DNA of 46,325 nucleotides from Candidatus Zixiibacteriota bacterium (GCA_020051695.1 JAGVQM010000038.1:1-46325); one strand, 5' to 3'; positions 10,117 to 18,948 are shown, numbered from the stretch's first letter. Translations and numbers: made by a program. The notes: generated by a model from the letters alone, not told the origin.

Positions 10117-13100
10117 ATGGATGATGAAATGAAAAAAAATGAAGTATTTGATGCTTTGAAGGAATTCGCCGAATCTGTAAAAACAAAGTTGACTCAATTA
10201 ACACCCGGCGAACCGGAAGACCAACTCCGCAGCCCGTTTGAGAATTTCATGCAAGCATTGGGGCAGGCGGCCAAATTGAAAGTTGTCTGCACCGGGGAGG
10301 TCAAACTGCCGGGGCGGGTGGGAAAACCGGATTTTGCAGTTCTAACAAGAGATTTGCTGACCGGCTATGTTGAGTTGAAAGCACCGGGCTTTGGCGCAAA
10401 TCCCAACCGGTTTACCGGCCATAATCGGGAACAGTGGAAGCGTTTCAGAGCATTGCCTAACCTCATTTATTGTGACGGCAATGACTGGGGTCTTTATAGA
10501 AGCGGCGAAGCTGCCCGACCAGTCGTACGCGTCACCGGCAACATTGCGACGGACGGCAAGAAGGCCATCATAGAAGAAGACGCGAAGGCAGTGCATGAAT
10601 TGCTGACTGATTTTCTGCAATGGCAACCGATTATACCGACAAAGAAGAATAATGAAATCGACCTGAAGGGCCTTGCCGGATTATTGGCGCCGCTGTGCCG
10701 GATGTTGCGAGATGATGTCACCGACGCCATGAAAGACGCCGAATCGCCGTTGGTCCAACTGGCCAAAGACTGGCGGCAACTGTTGTTCCCGGACGCCAGT
10801 GATGAGCAATTCGCCGATGCCTACGCTCAAACCGTGACTTTTGCACTTCTTTTAGGTAGAAGTGAGAAAGCTGATCCTCTTACCCTGGACAGCGCCGTAA
10901 AAGCCCTGAAATCGGAACACAGTCTGCTTTCGCGCGCCCTTCAAGTACTGACCGACCAGAACGCCTTGACCGAAATTGAAGCATCGCTCAGTACGCTGAT
11001 CCGCGTCATTGGTGCGGTACCTACTGAGGGGCTGGCCGGCACGGAAGACCCCTGGCTTTATTTTTATGAAGATTTTTTGGCGGTGTACGATCCCAAGCTG
11101 CGCAAGGACGCGGGAGTGTACTACACACCTGCTGAGGTGGTCCGGGCACAGGTGCGATTAATTGATGATTTGTTGACTAACCGGTTGGGGAAGACGCTGG
11201 GGTTTGCCGCGCCTGATGTCGTCACATTGGACCCTGCAGTCGGCACGGGGACGTACCTGCTCGGAGTCATCGAGCATGCAATGAAAAAGGTCGAAGCACA
11301 GCAAGGCCTTGGGGCGGTTCCGGCGCAGGCAACTGCACTTGCCAGGAATATCTATGGTTTTGAAATAATGGTTGGTCCGTTTACAGTGTCCGAACTGCGC
11401 GTAAGCCGCGCCCTGCGGGACAAACGCGCAGATCTGCCCGCTGGGGGTACACATATTTTCTTGACGGACACCCTTGAGAGTCCGCATACCACTCCGCCAA
11501 AACTGCAGCTCTATCTTCAGCCCATTGCCGACCAGCACAAGCGGGCGTTGGAAGTTAAAGAAAAGGTGCCCGTAATCGTATGTTTGGGGAATCCCCCATA
11601 TGATCGGCATACTGCAGTCGACCCGAGAAGCACAAATAATCTGGGTCGCTTTGGCGGTTGGGTCCGCTTCGGTGATGAATTACAGGAAAGCACCGTCAAA
11701 GGGAAAAAAGCTGAGGTGCGCGCACGCCGTGATCCCCGAACCATGCTCAGAAAGCGAGAGCAACATTCAATCCTCTATGCAGATTTTGTGCAGCCCGCAG
11801 CCAATGCAGGTCATGGAATACATATTAAAAATCTCTATAATCTATATGTTTACTTCTGGCGCTGGGCACTCTGGAAGGTTTTCGAACATGAGACTTCTCG
11901 AGGACCGGGAGTTGTCAGCTATATCAGCGCGTCAAGCTACCTCGACGGCGATGCTTTTTGCGGGATGCGGGAACACCTGCGACGAGTTTGCGACGAAATA
12001 TGGATACTCGATCTTGGTGGCGAGGGACGCGGCACTCGCAAGAGCGACAATGTATTTGCCATCCAGACGCCGGTGGCGATTGCGGTCGCCGCACGTACCA
12101 AGAAGGCAAAAAAGAACAAACCTGCCAGAGTGCATTATGCGCGAATAGAAGGAACCAGGGAATCAAAGCTGAAGGTGCTCGACAGTATCGTCGGTTTTGG
12201 CTCCATCAAATGGCAAGATTGCCCCGACGACTGGCAAGCTGCGTTCCGCCCGGCCGGAAAAGGCCGCTATTTCGCTTGGCCGTTGCTGACTGACCTCATG
12301 CCGTGGCAGCATTCGGGCTGCGAGATAAAACGGACTTGGCCTATCTGCAACGAGTCCGATACCTTGATAAGACGTTGGCGCGCTTTGCTGGAGGCCAAAG
12401 ATCGAGCGGTGGCATTTAAAGAAACGCGGGACCGAAAGGTAGCCACCAGCTGCCCGCCATTATTGGAAACAGATAAGCCGGGAAAACCAATCATCCAACT
12501 TTCGAAACATGCTACAGCCCCTCGCATTGAACGTTACGCCTACCGCTCGCTCGATCGGCAATGGGTATTTGTTGACAATCGTTTGGGCGATTATTTGCGC
12601 CCCGGCCTGTGGCGCGCTCATGGGCCAAAGCAAATCTATCTGGCGAGTTCAGTAGTCCTGGAATTGGGTGGGGGACCTGCTGTTTCCACTTCTTCATGCA
12701 TTCCGGATCGACATTATTTCGCTGGCCGAGGCGGAAAAGATATTTTTGCTCTATATCGCGCCCCCGATGCGAAGAAAGCCAACGTCCTTCCCGGCCTGCT
12801 TGATCTGCTTCGTCAAATACTCAAGCGAAAGGTCTCGCCGGATGATTTCCTGGCTTATATCTATGGCGTGTTGGCGCAGCCGGCTTTCACCGTGCGTTTT
12901 TCAAAAGAACTGGAAACACGAGAACTACGCGTACCGATTACGAAAGATTCCGCTTTATTTGAAAAAGTGCGGGCGGTGGGTGCGCAATTGCTCTGGTTGC
13001 ACACCTACGGCGAGCGCTTTGTCCCCAAAGGCCGGAAACACGGCGAGGTGCCCAAGGGAGAAGCGCGGTGTACTAAACCCATCCCCGGCAATGCGGCAGA

Positions 13101-13494
13101 GTACCCCGAGAAGTACGTGTACAACGATGAGACAAAAACATTACACGTCGGTTCGGGGCGTTTCTCGCCTGTCGCGTCGGATGTGTATACATTTGAGGTA
13201 TCCGGTTTGAAGGTCGTCCAGTCATGGTTGAAATATCGTATGAAGCATGGCGGGGGGAAAAAATCATCGCCGCTGGATGATATCCGCCCGGAACACTGGA
13301 CAAATGAATTCACTACCGAATTATTGGAACTCCTCTGGGTGTTGGAAGCAACATTGATAGAATACCCCAAGCAGGCGAAGCTATTGGCAGCGGTAGTAAA
13401 AGGGCCATGTTTTAACGCGGACGATCTGCCTCCAGTACCCGACGCCGCCCGCAAGCCGCCGTCCCGTTCTCTCAATGGCGATTTGTTTGAGTAA
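10117..13494 (+). CDS. Single-chain restriction-modification enzyme (Type IIG / ISP-like, no helicase)
   Basis: 1125-residue bifunctional DNA enzyme. The N-terminal nuclease-like module has D72 in GKPDFAVL and E86-x-K88 in GYVELKAPG, the PD-(D/E)xK pattern. A helical connector precedes the N6-adenine methyltransferase, with motif I DPAVGTGTYLLG (D372 onward) and motif IV NPPY (492-495). The C-terminal third (about 700-1100) resembles the specificity domain of Type ISP enzymes, with FAWPLLTDLMPWQHSG and RYAYRSLDRQWVFVDNRLGD. No Walker ATPase or helicase block is seen, unlike true ISP enzymes, so the architecture is closer to Type IIG. It stands alone with no separate R, M or S gene. Its base composition is somewhat lower in GC than its neighbours, which suggests transfer. 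Confidence 0.88.
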   Translation: MDDEMKKNEVFDALKEFAESVKTKLTQLTPGEPEDQLRSPFENFMQALGQAAKLKVVCTGEVKLPGRVGKPDFAVLTRDLLTGYVELKAPGFGANPNRFTGHNREQWKRFRALPNLIYCDGNDWGLYRSGEAARPVVRVTGNIATDGKKAIIEEDAKAVHELLTDFLQWQPIIPTKKNNEIDLKGLAGLLAPLCRMLRDDVTDAMKDAESPLVQLAKDWRQLLFPDASDEQFADAYAQTVTFALLLGRSEKADPLTLDSAVKALKSEHSLLSRALQVLTDQNALTEIEASLSTLIRVIGAVPTEGLAGTEDPWLYFYEDFLAVYDPKLRKDAGVYYTPAEVVRAQVRLIDDLLTNRLGKTLGFAAPDVVTLDPAVGTGTYLLGVIEHAMKKVEAQQGLGAVPAQATALARNIYGFEIMVGPFTVSELRVSRALRDKRADLPAGGTHIFLTDTLESPHTTPPKLQLYLQPIADQHKRALEVKEKVPVIVCLGNPPYDRHTAVDPRSTNNLGRFGGWVRFGDELQESTVKGKKAEVRARRDPRTMLRKREQHSILYADFVQPAANAGHGIHIKNLYNLYVYFWRWALWKVFEHETSRGPGVVSYISASSYLDGDAFCGMREHLRRVCDEIWILDLGGEGRGTRKSDNVFAIQTPVAIAVAARTKKAKKNKPARVHYARIEGTRESKLKVLDSIVGFGSIKWQDCPDDWQAAFRPAGKGRYFAWPLLTDLMPWQHSGCEIKRTWPICNESDTLIRRWRALLEAKDRAVAFKETRDRKVATSCPPLLETDKPGKPIIQLSKHATAPRIERYAYRSLDRQWVFVDNRLGDYLRPGLWRAHGPKQIYLASSVVLELGGGPAVSTSSCIPDRHYFAGRGGKDIFALYRAPDAKKANVLPGLLDLLRQILKRKVSPDDFLAYIYGVLAQPAFTVRFSKELETRELRVPITKDSALFEKVRAVGAQLLWLHTYGERFVPKGRKHGEVPKGEARCTKPIPGNAAEYPEKYVYNDETKTLHVGSGRFSPVASDVYTFEVSGLKVVQSWLKYRMKHGGGKKSSPLDDIRPEHWTNEFTTELLELLWVLEATLIEYPKQAKLLAAVVKGPCFNADDLPPVPDAARKPPSRSLNGDLFE

Positions 13495-13638
13495 AGAAGA
13501 ATTTATCACTCCATTGCCGCCTCAGGCGGTTTGCCCGCCGGAATTTTCGCTATTTCCAGCCGCCCCGGTAGAGGATATATTTGTCGCGAGTGAAGATTAC
13601 GGAACCGGCAACCCCAGCTGGTCAATAAAGGAGTGCGG

Positions 13639-14127
13639 ATGATGGCGGGCGGCAGAAAAATCAAATATGTCCTGTTGGCGATCATTATCGCGATGGTCGC
13701 GTTGCAGTTTGTCCCGGTAACCAGAGACAATCCACCGGTATCCGGTGACTTCAGCGGAGACCCGGAAGTCAAACAGGTACTCCGGCAATCGTGTTATGAT
13801 TGTCACTCGCATGAAACGACCTGGCCCTGGTACAGCGGGATCGCGCCGGTCTCCTGGTTGGTGGCCTCCGACGTTGAGGAGGGCCGGGAAAAATTGAATT
13901 TTTCAAATTGGTCGGCGCTATTGGCGGACGACAAGAAATCGCTGAAAAAAGAGATTTGGAAAGAGATCGAGGGCGGCGAAATGCCGCTGAAGATATATCT
14001 CCTGCTGCATTCGGGGGCCAAGTTGAGCGAGACGGACAAATCGGTCATTCGCCGGTGGGTCGAGGGAGGCGCGACGCCATCGGAGACCCCGAATGACACT
14101 GTGGCCCCGGATGTCGTGGATGAGTAA
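13639..14127 (+). CDS. Membrane-anchored haem-binding domain protein
   Basis: 162-residue protein with one N-terminal membrane helix (about 9-27) and a periplasmic domain of the haem-binding (Haem_bd) family. The single C-x2-C-H site is C52-Y-D-C55-H56, followed by the family block TWPWYSGIAPVSWLV and the later GGEMPLKIYLLLH. Covalent c-type haem attachment is expected. The start at 13639 is preferred over GTG 13633 because AAAGGAG sits five bases before it. Adjacent genes give no redox partner, and the aspartyl-protease-like gene converges from the other strand. The electron-transfer role is inferred. Confidence 0.8.
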   Translation: MMAGGRKIKYVLLAIIIAMVALQFVPVTRDNPPVSGDFSGDPEVKQVLRQSCYDCHSHETTWPWYSGIAPVSWLVASDVEEGREKLNFSNWSALLADDKKSLKKEIWKEIEGGEMPLKIYLLLHSGAKLSETDKSVIRRWVEGGATPSETPNDTVAPDVVDE

Positions 14128-14189
14128 CGCCGGGAGTGGGTCGATTACGCCACTGTACTGCCGGATGCGCCGTCGGATTGGGTCTCGGC

Positions 14190-15146
14190 CTATTGTTGTT
14201 GCAGCGTATCAAATGGCGTCCCGAATATCGAATTCGGTTTCACATATAACCGTTCATGCGCATAATCGAAAATGATATTAAACCGACGAATACAGTCGTT
14301 GCCCAGGATGCCGTCCGCGCCCTCCTGTTTGGAACGCATTTCCGCCGGTACAAACGCCGTCGGGATGTCAAATAGATCGCAACCGGCCACGCGCAGCCGT
14401 TTGCTGCGACCGTACTGCCCGTGGATATCGCCGCTCAGCCCGGTGCCAATATAGCTGCTTTTCAGGCTGTCCGGGAGAGTAAATTTCTGGTCCGGCCGGA
14501 TCAGAAGCTCCAGCGCCTCATCCGAACCCAGGTCGATATAGAGGATTATCGGGACCGATTCGCTGTCCACCACCTCCACCGTCCCCTCCAGGAACGGGAT
14601 GTTCTTTTTCAGGGTAATCGGGATGTGCTGCCACGTCGTATCGGCCTGAAACTCGGCGGGATCATGCAGGAGAATCATCTCGTGGTCGTAGTCGATCTCG
14701 ACCGCGTAATGACCCAGTAAATTCCAGCCGATGACCCCATCGGAGTCAAATCCCTGTGTGTTCGGGCTATTGGAAATAATCACGCGCTGGCTGTCGACAG
14801 TGACGTCCCCGAAAGTCAGGCGACCGTTTTCGATCATCACGGCTGTCGACGCCTCCCCCGACCCGGCGCCGGGTACCCGTACCTCAATCGCCCCGGCAGT
14901 GTCAATTTCCTCGGCCAATATCTTGTGAAACAGGTAAACCCCGTCAAACCCCATCCCGCTGTCAAAAATGAGGTTGAGTTTCCGGGAGCCGTTGATGCTG
15001 GTGGGGATTATCACCCGTTTACGTTCGATCTTGATCTGCACCTGCAGGATTTTACTGTCGGCAACGGCATAATCAGCGATTGTCGCGAACAACAAAACGG
15101 CCAATACAGAAGCACTAGTAAAATGTTGCGAGGTCAAACGGGCCAT
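14190..15146 (-). CDS. Exported aspartyl-protease-like (retropepsin-fold, duplicated) protein
   Basis: 318-residue protein whose start at 15146 has GGAG shortly upstream; the reading frame is open further upstream but shows no protein-like sequence. Residues 1-29 are a signal peptide (cleavage near AVA-DS). Two similar halves follow. The first has NLIFDSGMGFDGVYL (catalytic-type D62-S-G) and ends with DGVIGWNLLGHYAVEIDY. The second has LYIDLGSDEALEL at D205, where D-L-G replaces D-T/S-G, and ends with DGILGNDCIRRFNIIFDY. A pepsin-like pair of lobes is likely, but the second aspartate motif is altered, so activity is uncertain. Periplasmic or surface location is expected. Confidence 0.72.
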   Translation of the reverse strand: MARLTSQHFTSASVLAVLLFATIADYAVADSKILQVQIKIERKRVIIPTSINGSRKLNLIFDSGMGFDGVYLFHKILAEEIDTAGAIEVRVPGAGSGEASTAVMIENGRLTFGDVTVDSQRVIISNSPNTQGFDSDGVIGWNLLGHYAVEIDYDHEMILLHDPAEFQADTTWQHIPITLKKNIPFLEGTVEVVDSESVPIILYIDLGSDEALELLIRPDQKFTLPDSLKSSYIGTGLSGDIHGQYGRSKRLRVAGCDLFDIPTAFVPAEMRSKQEGADGILGNDCIRRFNIIFDYAHERLYVKPNSIFGTPFDTLQQQ

Positions 15147-15369
15147 ATCCACTTCTCCAGGGTTAATGGATTTTTCCTGGATAACGTCGACTCGACAGAT
15201 TCGTTTACACCGGCCCCGGAAAATTGTGACCAAAAATCGGCCCCAGTGCGCAGATTGGCGGCGGTTCTCCGCAGGGTTTGTTCCGCCGGGGCAAATATCC
15301 CTTGCGGACATTGAATCGCCACGATAACATGTCTGGGCATAAAAGGTGATCGAGACGCAGAGTGCAAAC

Positions 15370-16017
15370 ATGGTGGCGGCAAAGTCAATCTCGGAACATC
15401 ACCCGCTTGTCTCCGAGCAGCCGGTCGCCTGGTACGAGGCGGACAAAACCTATGTCAACATGGCCGGGGACTACGATTACCTCGAAACGCCGTACTACGT
15501 CTCGCAGGATTACGAGCTGAACGGGTCGCCGATCCATCCGACTTGCCGGGAGATGCTGGATGCCTACGTGCCCCCGCTGCTGCTGGAGCGGGCCAAACTG
15601 GCCGGCCTGCCGGTCCCGGAATACTATATCAGCAACGGATATTTTGAGCCGCCGGTCATTATCGACCCGATTAACCCGTTCATGATTAAAAGCAGGATAG
15701 TCCTCAGACCCGGCCGGGAAGCGGCGATCGGGCGGTCGATGACGCGGAACCACACCTACGCCATTTGTTGTCAGGAAATCCCCCCCGGCAGCCACATCAT
15801 CCGTTTTCGTTCCATCCTGGGCTGGAGCGCCAACCCGCGGTACCGGGAGATTTCCCGGGAGATCTGGCGGGTATTTCATATCCCGCTGGCGCGCGTCCGG
15901 CTGATGGTCACCGCGAAAGGCGTTTTTCTATTGAGCGACATTTCCCAGTTATTGCCGGGCAAGCTGAATAAGCGCGAAGTGGCCTACCTCGACGGAGTGC
16001 TGCAATGGGGAAAATAG
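15370..16017 (+). CDS. Stand-alone RimK-type N-terminal (RLAN-like) domain protein
   Basis: 215-residue protein resembling the N-terminal domain usually fused to RimK-type ATP-grasp ligases. Visible blocks are VNMAGDYDYLETPYYVSQDYE (with the conserved Y-x(4,6)-YYVS core), a basic segment KSRIVLRPGREAAIGR, and a C-terminal strand-rich part ending in LPGKLNKREVAYLDGVL. The start is uncertain: ATG 15370 is used, GTG 15346 is also open, and neither has a good ribosome site. Its stop overlaps the ATP-grasp gene by 13 bases in a different frame. In many genomes the two parts form one protein of about 500 residues, so this is a split version (215 + 296). It opens a three-gene unit with the ligase and the GNAT/peptidase. 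Confidence 0.65.
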   Translation: MVAAKSISEHHPLVSEQPVAWYEADKTYVNMAGDYDYLETPYYVSQDYELNGSPIHPTCREMLDAYVPPLLLERAKLAGLPVPEYYISNGYFEPPVIIDPINPFMIKSRIVLRPGREAAIGRSMTRNHTYAICCQEIPPGSHIIRFRSILGWSANPRYREISREIWRVFHIPLARVRLMVTAKGVFLLSDISQLLPGKLNKREVAYLDGVLQWGK

Positions 16018-16895
16018 CGGTGTATGTCGAGCGTTCGACCATTGCCAGTTCCTTTGAGATGGACTCACTGATGCGTTTTGCGCTGGTGGCCCGCCGGCTG
16101 GGACACTGGGTCGATTTTCTGTTTCGGCCGGATATGTACAAAATCCCGGAATACGACGCGGTGTTTATCCGCGCGCTCACCGATCCGCTGAATTCGGCGT
16201 ATGTTGCCGCGCGGCTGGCCGAAATGCACGGGGTCACGGTGATCGACGACCCGGCCTCCATCCGCATTTGCTGCGACAAAATATATATGTACAGCCGGCT
16301 GATGCGCGCGGGCATCCCCATGCCCGAGACCGTGTTTTTGACCGAGTCGGAACTGACCGAAAGGCGCGGCAGGCAGTTGTTCGAACAGCTGGGCAACCCG
16401 CTGATCCTCAAAGCGCCGAACAGCAGTTTCTCGATGTATGTTGAACGCGCCGACACCACCAAAGATTTCCTGAAAGTCGGCAAGCGGTATTTCCGGCGGG
16501 CCGACCGGATTGTGGCCCAAAAGTATATCCCGTCGGATTTCGACTGGCGGGTCGGTATCCTGGGCAATGAGCCGCTGTATGCCTGCCAATACACCATCCC
16601 CCGCAAGCGCTGGAAAATATTGACCTACACCGCCAACGGGAAAGCGATCCACGGCCCGGTGCGGGCGGTCGCCCTGTCCGAGGCCGACCCGCAGCTGATA
16701 TTTTGCGCGCGGCAGGCCGCGGCGGCCATCGGCGGCGGGTTGTACGGCGTCGATCTCAAACAGGTGGACAACCAGTATTATGTCCTGGAAGTCAACGATA
16801 ACCCGACAATCATCGCCGGTGATGAAGACCGCAAGGCGACCGACCTGTATGAAAAGCTGGTCCGCTTCCTGTTGAAGGACAAAGGCGCCGTGTAA
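16005..16895 (+). CDS. RimK-family ATP-grasp ligase
   Basis: 296-residue ATP-grasp enzyme of the RimK/glutathione-synthetase type, which joins a carboxylate to an amine using ATP through an acyl phosphate. Visible are the preATP segment (VFIRALTDPLNSAYVAARLA, about 50-70), the ATP-lid strand with NPLILKAPNSSFSMYV, QKYIPSDFDWRVGILGNE, and the metal-binding end VLEVNDNPTII (E and N ligands of ATP-grasp). The start at 16005 has GGAG nine bases upstream. It overlaps the preceding N-terminal-type gene by 13 bases and shares TAATG with the next gene, so all three are translationally coupled. The expected product is an amino-acid or peptide amide bond; the substrate is unknown. Confidence 0.85.
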   Translation: MGKIAVYVERSTIASSFEMDSLMRFALVARRLGHWVDFLFRPDMYKIPEYDAVFIRALTDPLNSAYVAARLAEMHGVTVIDDPASIRICCDKIYMYSRLMRAGIPMPETVFLTESELTERRGRQLFEQLGNPLILKAPNSSFSMYVERADTTKDFLKVGKRYFRRADRIVAQKYIPSDFDWRVGILGNEPLYACQYTIPRKRWKILTYTANGKAIHGPVRAVALSEADPQLIFCARQAAAAIGGGLYGVDLKQVDNQYYVLEVNDNPTIIAGDEDRKATDLYEKLVRFLLKDKGAV

Positions 16896-18034
16896 TGCCC
16901 GCCCCGGTGATTCGCCTGTCATCAGTCCGCGACCTGGATGCACTCGAGCGACTGGAGAACCTCTGCTTTCAGGCCGATCGGTTTACCCGCGATCAGATCG
17001 AATACCTGCTATCCCGCGCGCACGCCACCGTGCTGGTCCTGGAACACCGGAAGACCATCGCCGGCGCGGCGTACATGTTATGGCGGGAAGCCCGGCTGGC
17101 GGGCCGCCTGTATAATATCGCTGTCCACCCCTCGCTGCAGGGGAAAGGCCTGGCCTCGCTTTTGTTGCGTGAGTGCGAAGCCGAGGCGCTCCGCCGCGAA
17201 TGTGCAGGGATCAATCTGGAAGTGCGGATCGACAACCCGCGCGCCATTGCTTTTTATGAAAAGCATGGCTACGCGCGGCAAAAAGTGTTCACCGATTATT
17301 ATAGCGACGGGGCCGCCGCCCTGCGGATGGTCAAGACCCTGCCCAGTGTCATCCCGGCACCATTGCGCTATGAGATTCCCTACTATGCGCAGACGATGGA
17401 TTTTACCTGCGGCCCGGCGGCGGTGATGATGGCGGTCAAATATTTCAGGCCGGAAACTCATTTGACGCGCTCGCTGGAGCTGGCCATGTGGAAAGAGGCC
17501 ACGCTGGTGTTTATGACTTCCGGCGTGGGGGGGACCGACCCGTTCGGACTGGCGCTGGCGGCCAGGCGGCGGGGATTGCACGCGCGGGTCATTTCATCAT
17601 CGGAAAACGTGCCGTTCGTGCGTTCGGTCCGGACCAAACGCAAACGAGAGGTCATCCGCCTGCTGCATGAAGACATGAAAAACCAGGCCGTGCGCGCGGG
17701 GATCGGCAACGGTTCATACCGGGTCACCCCCGCCGATCTGGCCGGCGCGCTGCACCGCAACATGGTGCCGATTACGTTGGTGAGCACCTATCGGCTCACC
17801 GGGGGCAAGGCGCCACACTGGGTCGTGGTGACCGGACTGAATAAGAACAATATTTATGTGCACGATCCGGACCTCGAATCGTACGGGGGGAAGGGGAAAC
17901 GTGCGCGGAACATTGCGATCTCGCGCGAGGAATTCCAGCGCATGTCCCGCTACGGGAAAAATCTGTATAGCTGCACAATCCTGCTCGGACCGGCCGATGC
18001 CGTGGAACTGCCGAACGGCAATGCGGCGCGATGA
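16895..18034 (+). CDS. GNAT acetyltransferase fused to C39-like cysteine peptidase (DUF3335 type)
   Basis: 379-residue two-domain protein. Residues 1-145 are a GNAT acyltransferase with the acetyl-CoA loop VHPSLQGKGLASLLL and the C-terminal NPRAIAFYEKHGY. Residues 155-370 form a papain-like/C39-like peptidase with C172 in DFTCGPAAVMM, H308 in APHWVVVTGL and D324 in VHDPDLES, a complete Cys-His-Asp set. No membrane helices or ABC exporter are present, so this is not a standard C39 bacteriocin exporter. The start shares one base with the ligase stop (TAATG). Comparative work on amidoligases has linked this fusion to RimK-type ligases, suggesting a peptide that is made, acylated and trimmed. The substrate is unknown. 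Confidence 0.85.
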   Translation: MPAPVIRLSSVRDLDALERLENLCFQADRFTRDQIEYLLSRAHATVLVLEHRKTIAGAAYMLWREARLAGRLYNIAVHPSLQGKGLASLLLRECEAEALRRECAGINLEVRIDNPRAIAFYEKHGYARQKVFTDYYSDGAAALRMVKTLPSVIPAPLRYEIPYYAQTMDFTCGPAAVMMAVKYFRPETHLTRSLELAMWKEATLVFMTSGVGGTDPFGLALAARRRGLHARVISSSENVPFVRSVRTKRKREVIRLLHEDMKNQAVRAGIGNGSYRVTPADLAGALHRNMVPITLVSTYRLTGGKAPHWVVVTGLNKNNIYVHDPDLESYGGKGKRARNIAISREEFQRMSRYGKNLYSCTILLGPADAVELPNGNAAR

Positions 18035-18065
18035 ACTTGTTTCCCACGGCCGCCGGAGTATCTGC

Positions 18066-18093
18066 TTGACAATAATCATTGTACTTATAGGTT
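18066..18093 (+). promoter_or_regulatory. Weak candidate promoter for marC
   Basis: TTGACA (18066-18071) is a perfect -35. The best -10 at 16 bases is only TAGGTT (18088-18093). It lies in the 97-base gap between the GNAT/peptidase gene and the MarC gene. Confidence 0.25.
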
Positions 18094-18131
18094 GTCATTG
18101 ACCTGAAGGCAGTAACGGCGGGGGCTTGGCC

Positions 18132-18764
18132 ATGCTGGAGTGGTATCAGTATATCGAGATGTTTACCGCCATTCTCGTGATTGTCGACCCGCTCGGTCTC
18201 CTGCCCATTTTCATCAGCATCACCGCCAACGAGAATGAGCGCGAACGCGCGCACACGGCCAAGGTGGCGGTGACCGCTGCCGCGGTCGTGATGATCATTG
18301 GCGCCCTCGCGGGCGGTCCGATTCTGCGGTTTTTCGGTATCAGTATTGCCTCGTTCCGCGTCGCCGGAGGATTGCTTGTGCTGATTCTCGCGCTGGCCAT
18401 GCTGAATGCCAAAATCAGCCACAGCAAACATTCCCCTGAGGAGGCCAAAGAAGCGGTTGAAAAAGAAAATGTGGCGGTCGTCCCCCTGGCCGTTCCGCTT
18501 TTGGCGGGCCCGGCCGCCTTGAGCACGCTCATTATTTATGCCCAGAGTATGCCCGGATGGAGGATCAAGCTCTACCTGGTCTTTTGTGTCATTGTGGTCG
18601 CCGTGATCACCTGGATCATGCTGCGACTTTCGATCGTCATCAGCCGGCGGCTGGGCCAGACCGGGCTCAATAATGCCACGCGGCTGATGGGCCTGCTTCT
18701 GGCCGCCATTGCTGTCGAGTTTATTGCCGGCGGCATGGTCCAGCTTTTTCCCGGTCTCAAATAA
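18132..18764 (+). CDS. MarC family (UPF0056) integral membrane protein
   Basis: 210-residue inner-membrane protein with six hydrophobic segments. The family marks are VIVDPLGLLPIFISIT near the N-terminus, FRVAGGLLVLILALAMLNA in the middle, and VPLAVPLLAGPAALSTLI before helix 4. The usual size of MarC proteins is about 200-220 residues. Despite the name, a role in multiple antibiotic resistance has not held up and the transported substrate is unknown. The ATG at 18132 is chosen over a TTG two codons upstream. It is separated from the peptide-ligase unit by its own weak promoter-like sequence and is followed by a REP-rich stretch. Confidence 0.88.
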   Translation: MLEWYQYIEMFTAILVIVDPLGLLPIFISITANENERERAHTAKVAVTAAAVVMIIGALAGGPILRFFGISIASFRVAGGLLVLILALAMLNAKISHSKHSPEEAKEAVEKENVAVVPLAVPLLAGPAALSTLIIYAQSMPGWRIKLYLVFCVIVVAVITWIMLRLSIVISRRLGQTGLNNATRLMGLLLAAIAVEFIAGGMVQLFPGLK

Positions 18765-18794
18765 GATACGCTCATCCAATGTCTCATGTCGCCT

Positions 18795-18818
18795 GGTGCC
18801 CCATAGCTCTGCTATGGG
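18795..18818 (+). repeat. REP-like palindrome, family A, forward copy
   Basis: The unit is GGTGCCC-CATAGC, a TCT loop and GCTATGGG, an eight-base perfect stem. An inverted copy lies at 19109-19145 and a further copy at 44151-44187. The two nearby copies flank a transposase remnant. Confidence 0.8.
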
Positions 18819-18826
18819 ACCGTCGG

Positions 18827-18937
18827 CTATACTAGTCTGTCTATTTGGAGTGGAACATCGTCTTTTCCCTTATACCAGCGATAACTCGACCACGGCCATT
18901 GGCCCGGATCATCAACTAAACCCCGTTTCACCGGATT
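18827..18937 (-). pseudogene. C-terminal remnant of a REP-associated tyrosine transposase (RAYT, IS200-like)
   Basis: About 36 codons encode NPVKRGLVDDPGQWPWSSYR followed by W-Y-K-G and a short tail, the C-terminal signature of RAYT transposases (N-P-V-R-R-G-L-V with W-P-W-S-S-Y). The catalytic HUH and tyrosine parts are absent: upstream on the minus strand the frame runs into two REP palindromes (18949-19007). Inverted REPs bracket the fragment. I read it as a dead transposase whose REP progeny remain scattered in the window. Confidence 0.72.
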
Positions 18938-18948
18938 ATATAGTGCCG

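Noticed and set aside
14147-14189. Shared terminator between the haem-binding and aspartyl-protease genes
   Set aside because: No stem with a T-run was found in the 62-base convergent gap.
17796-18779. Minus-strand frame of 327 codons across the peptidase end and marC
   Set aside because: It is antisense to two well-supported genes and is rich in His, Gln and Arg as expected from reverse reading of GC-rich codons.
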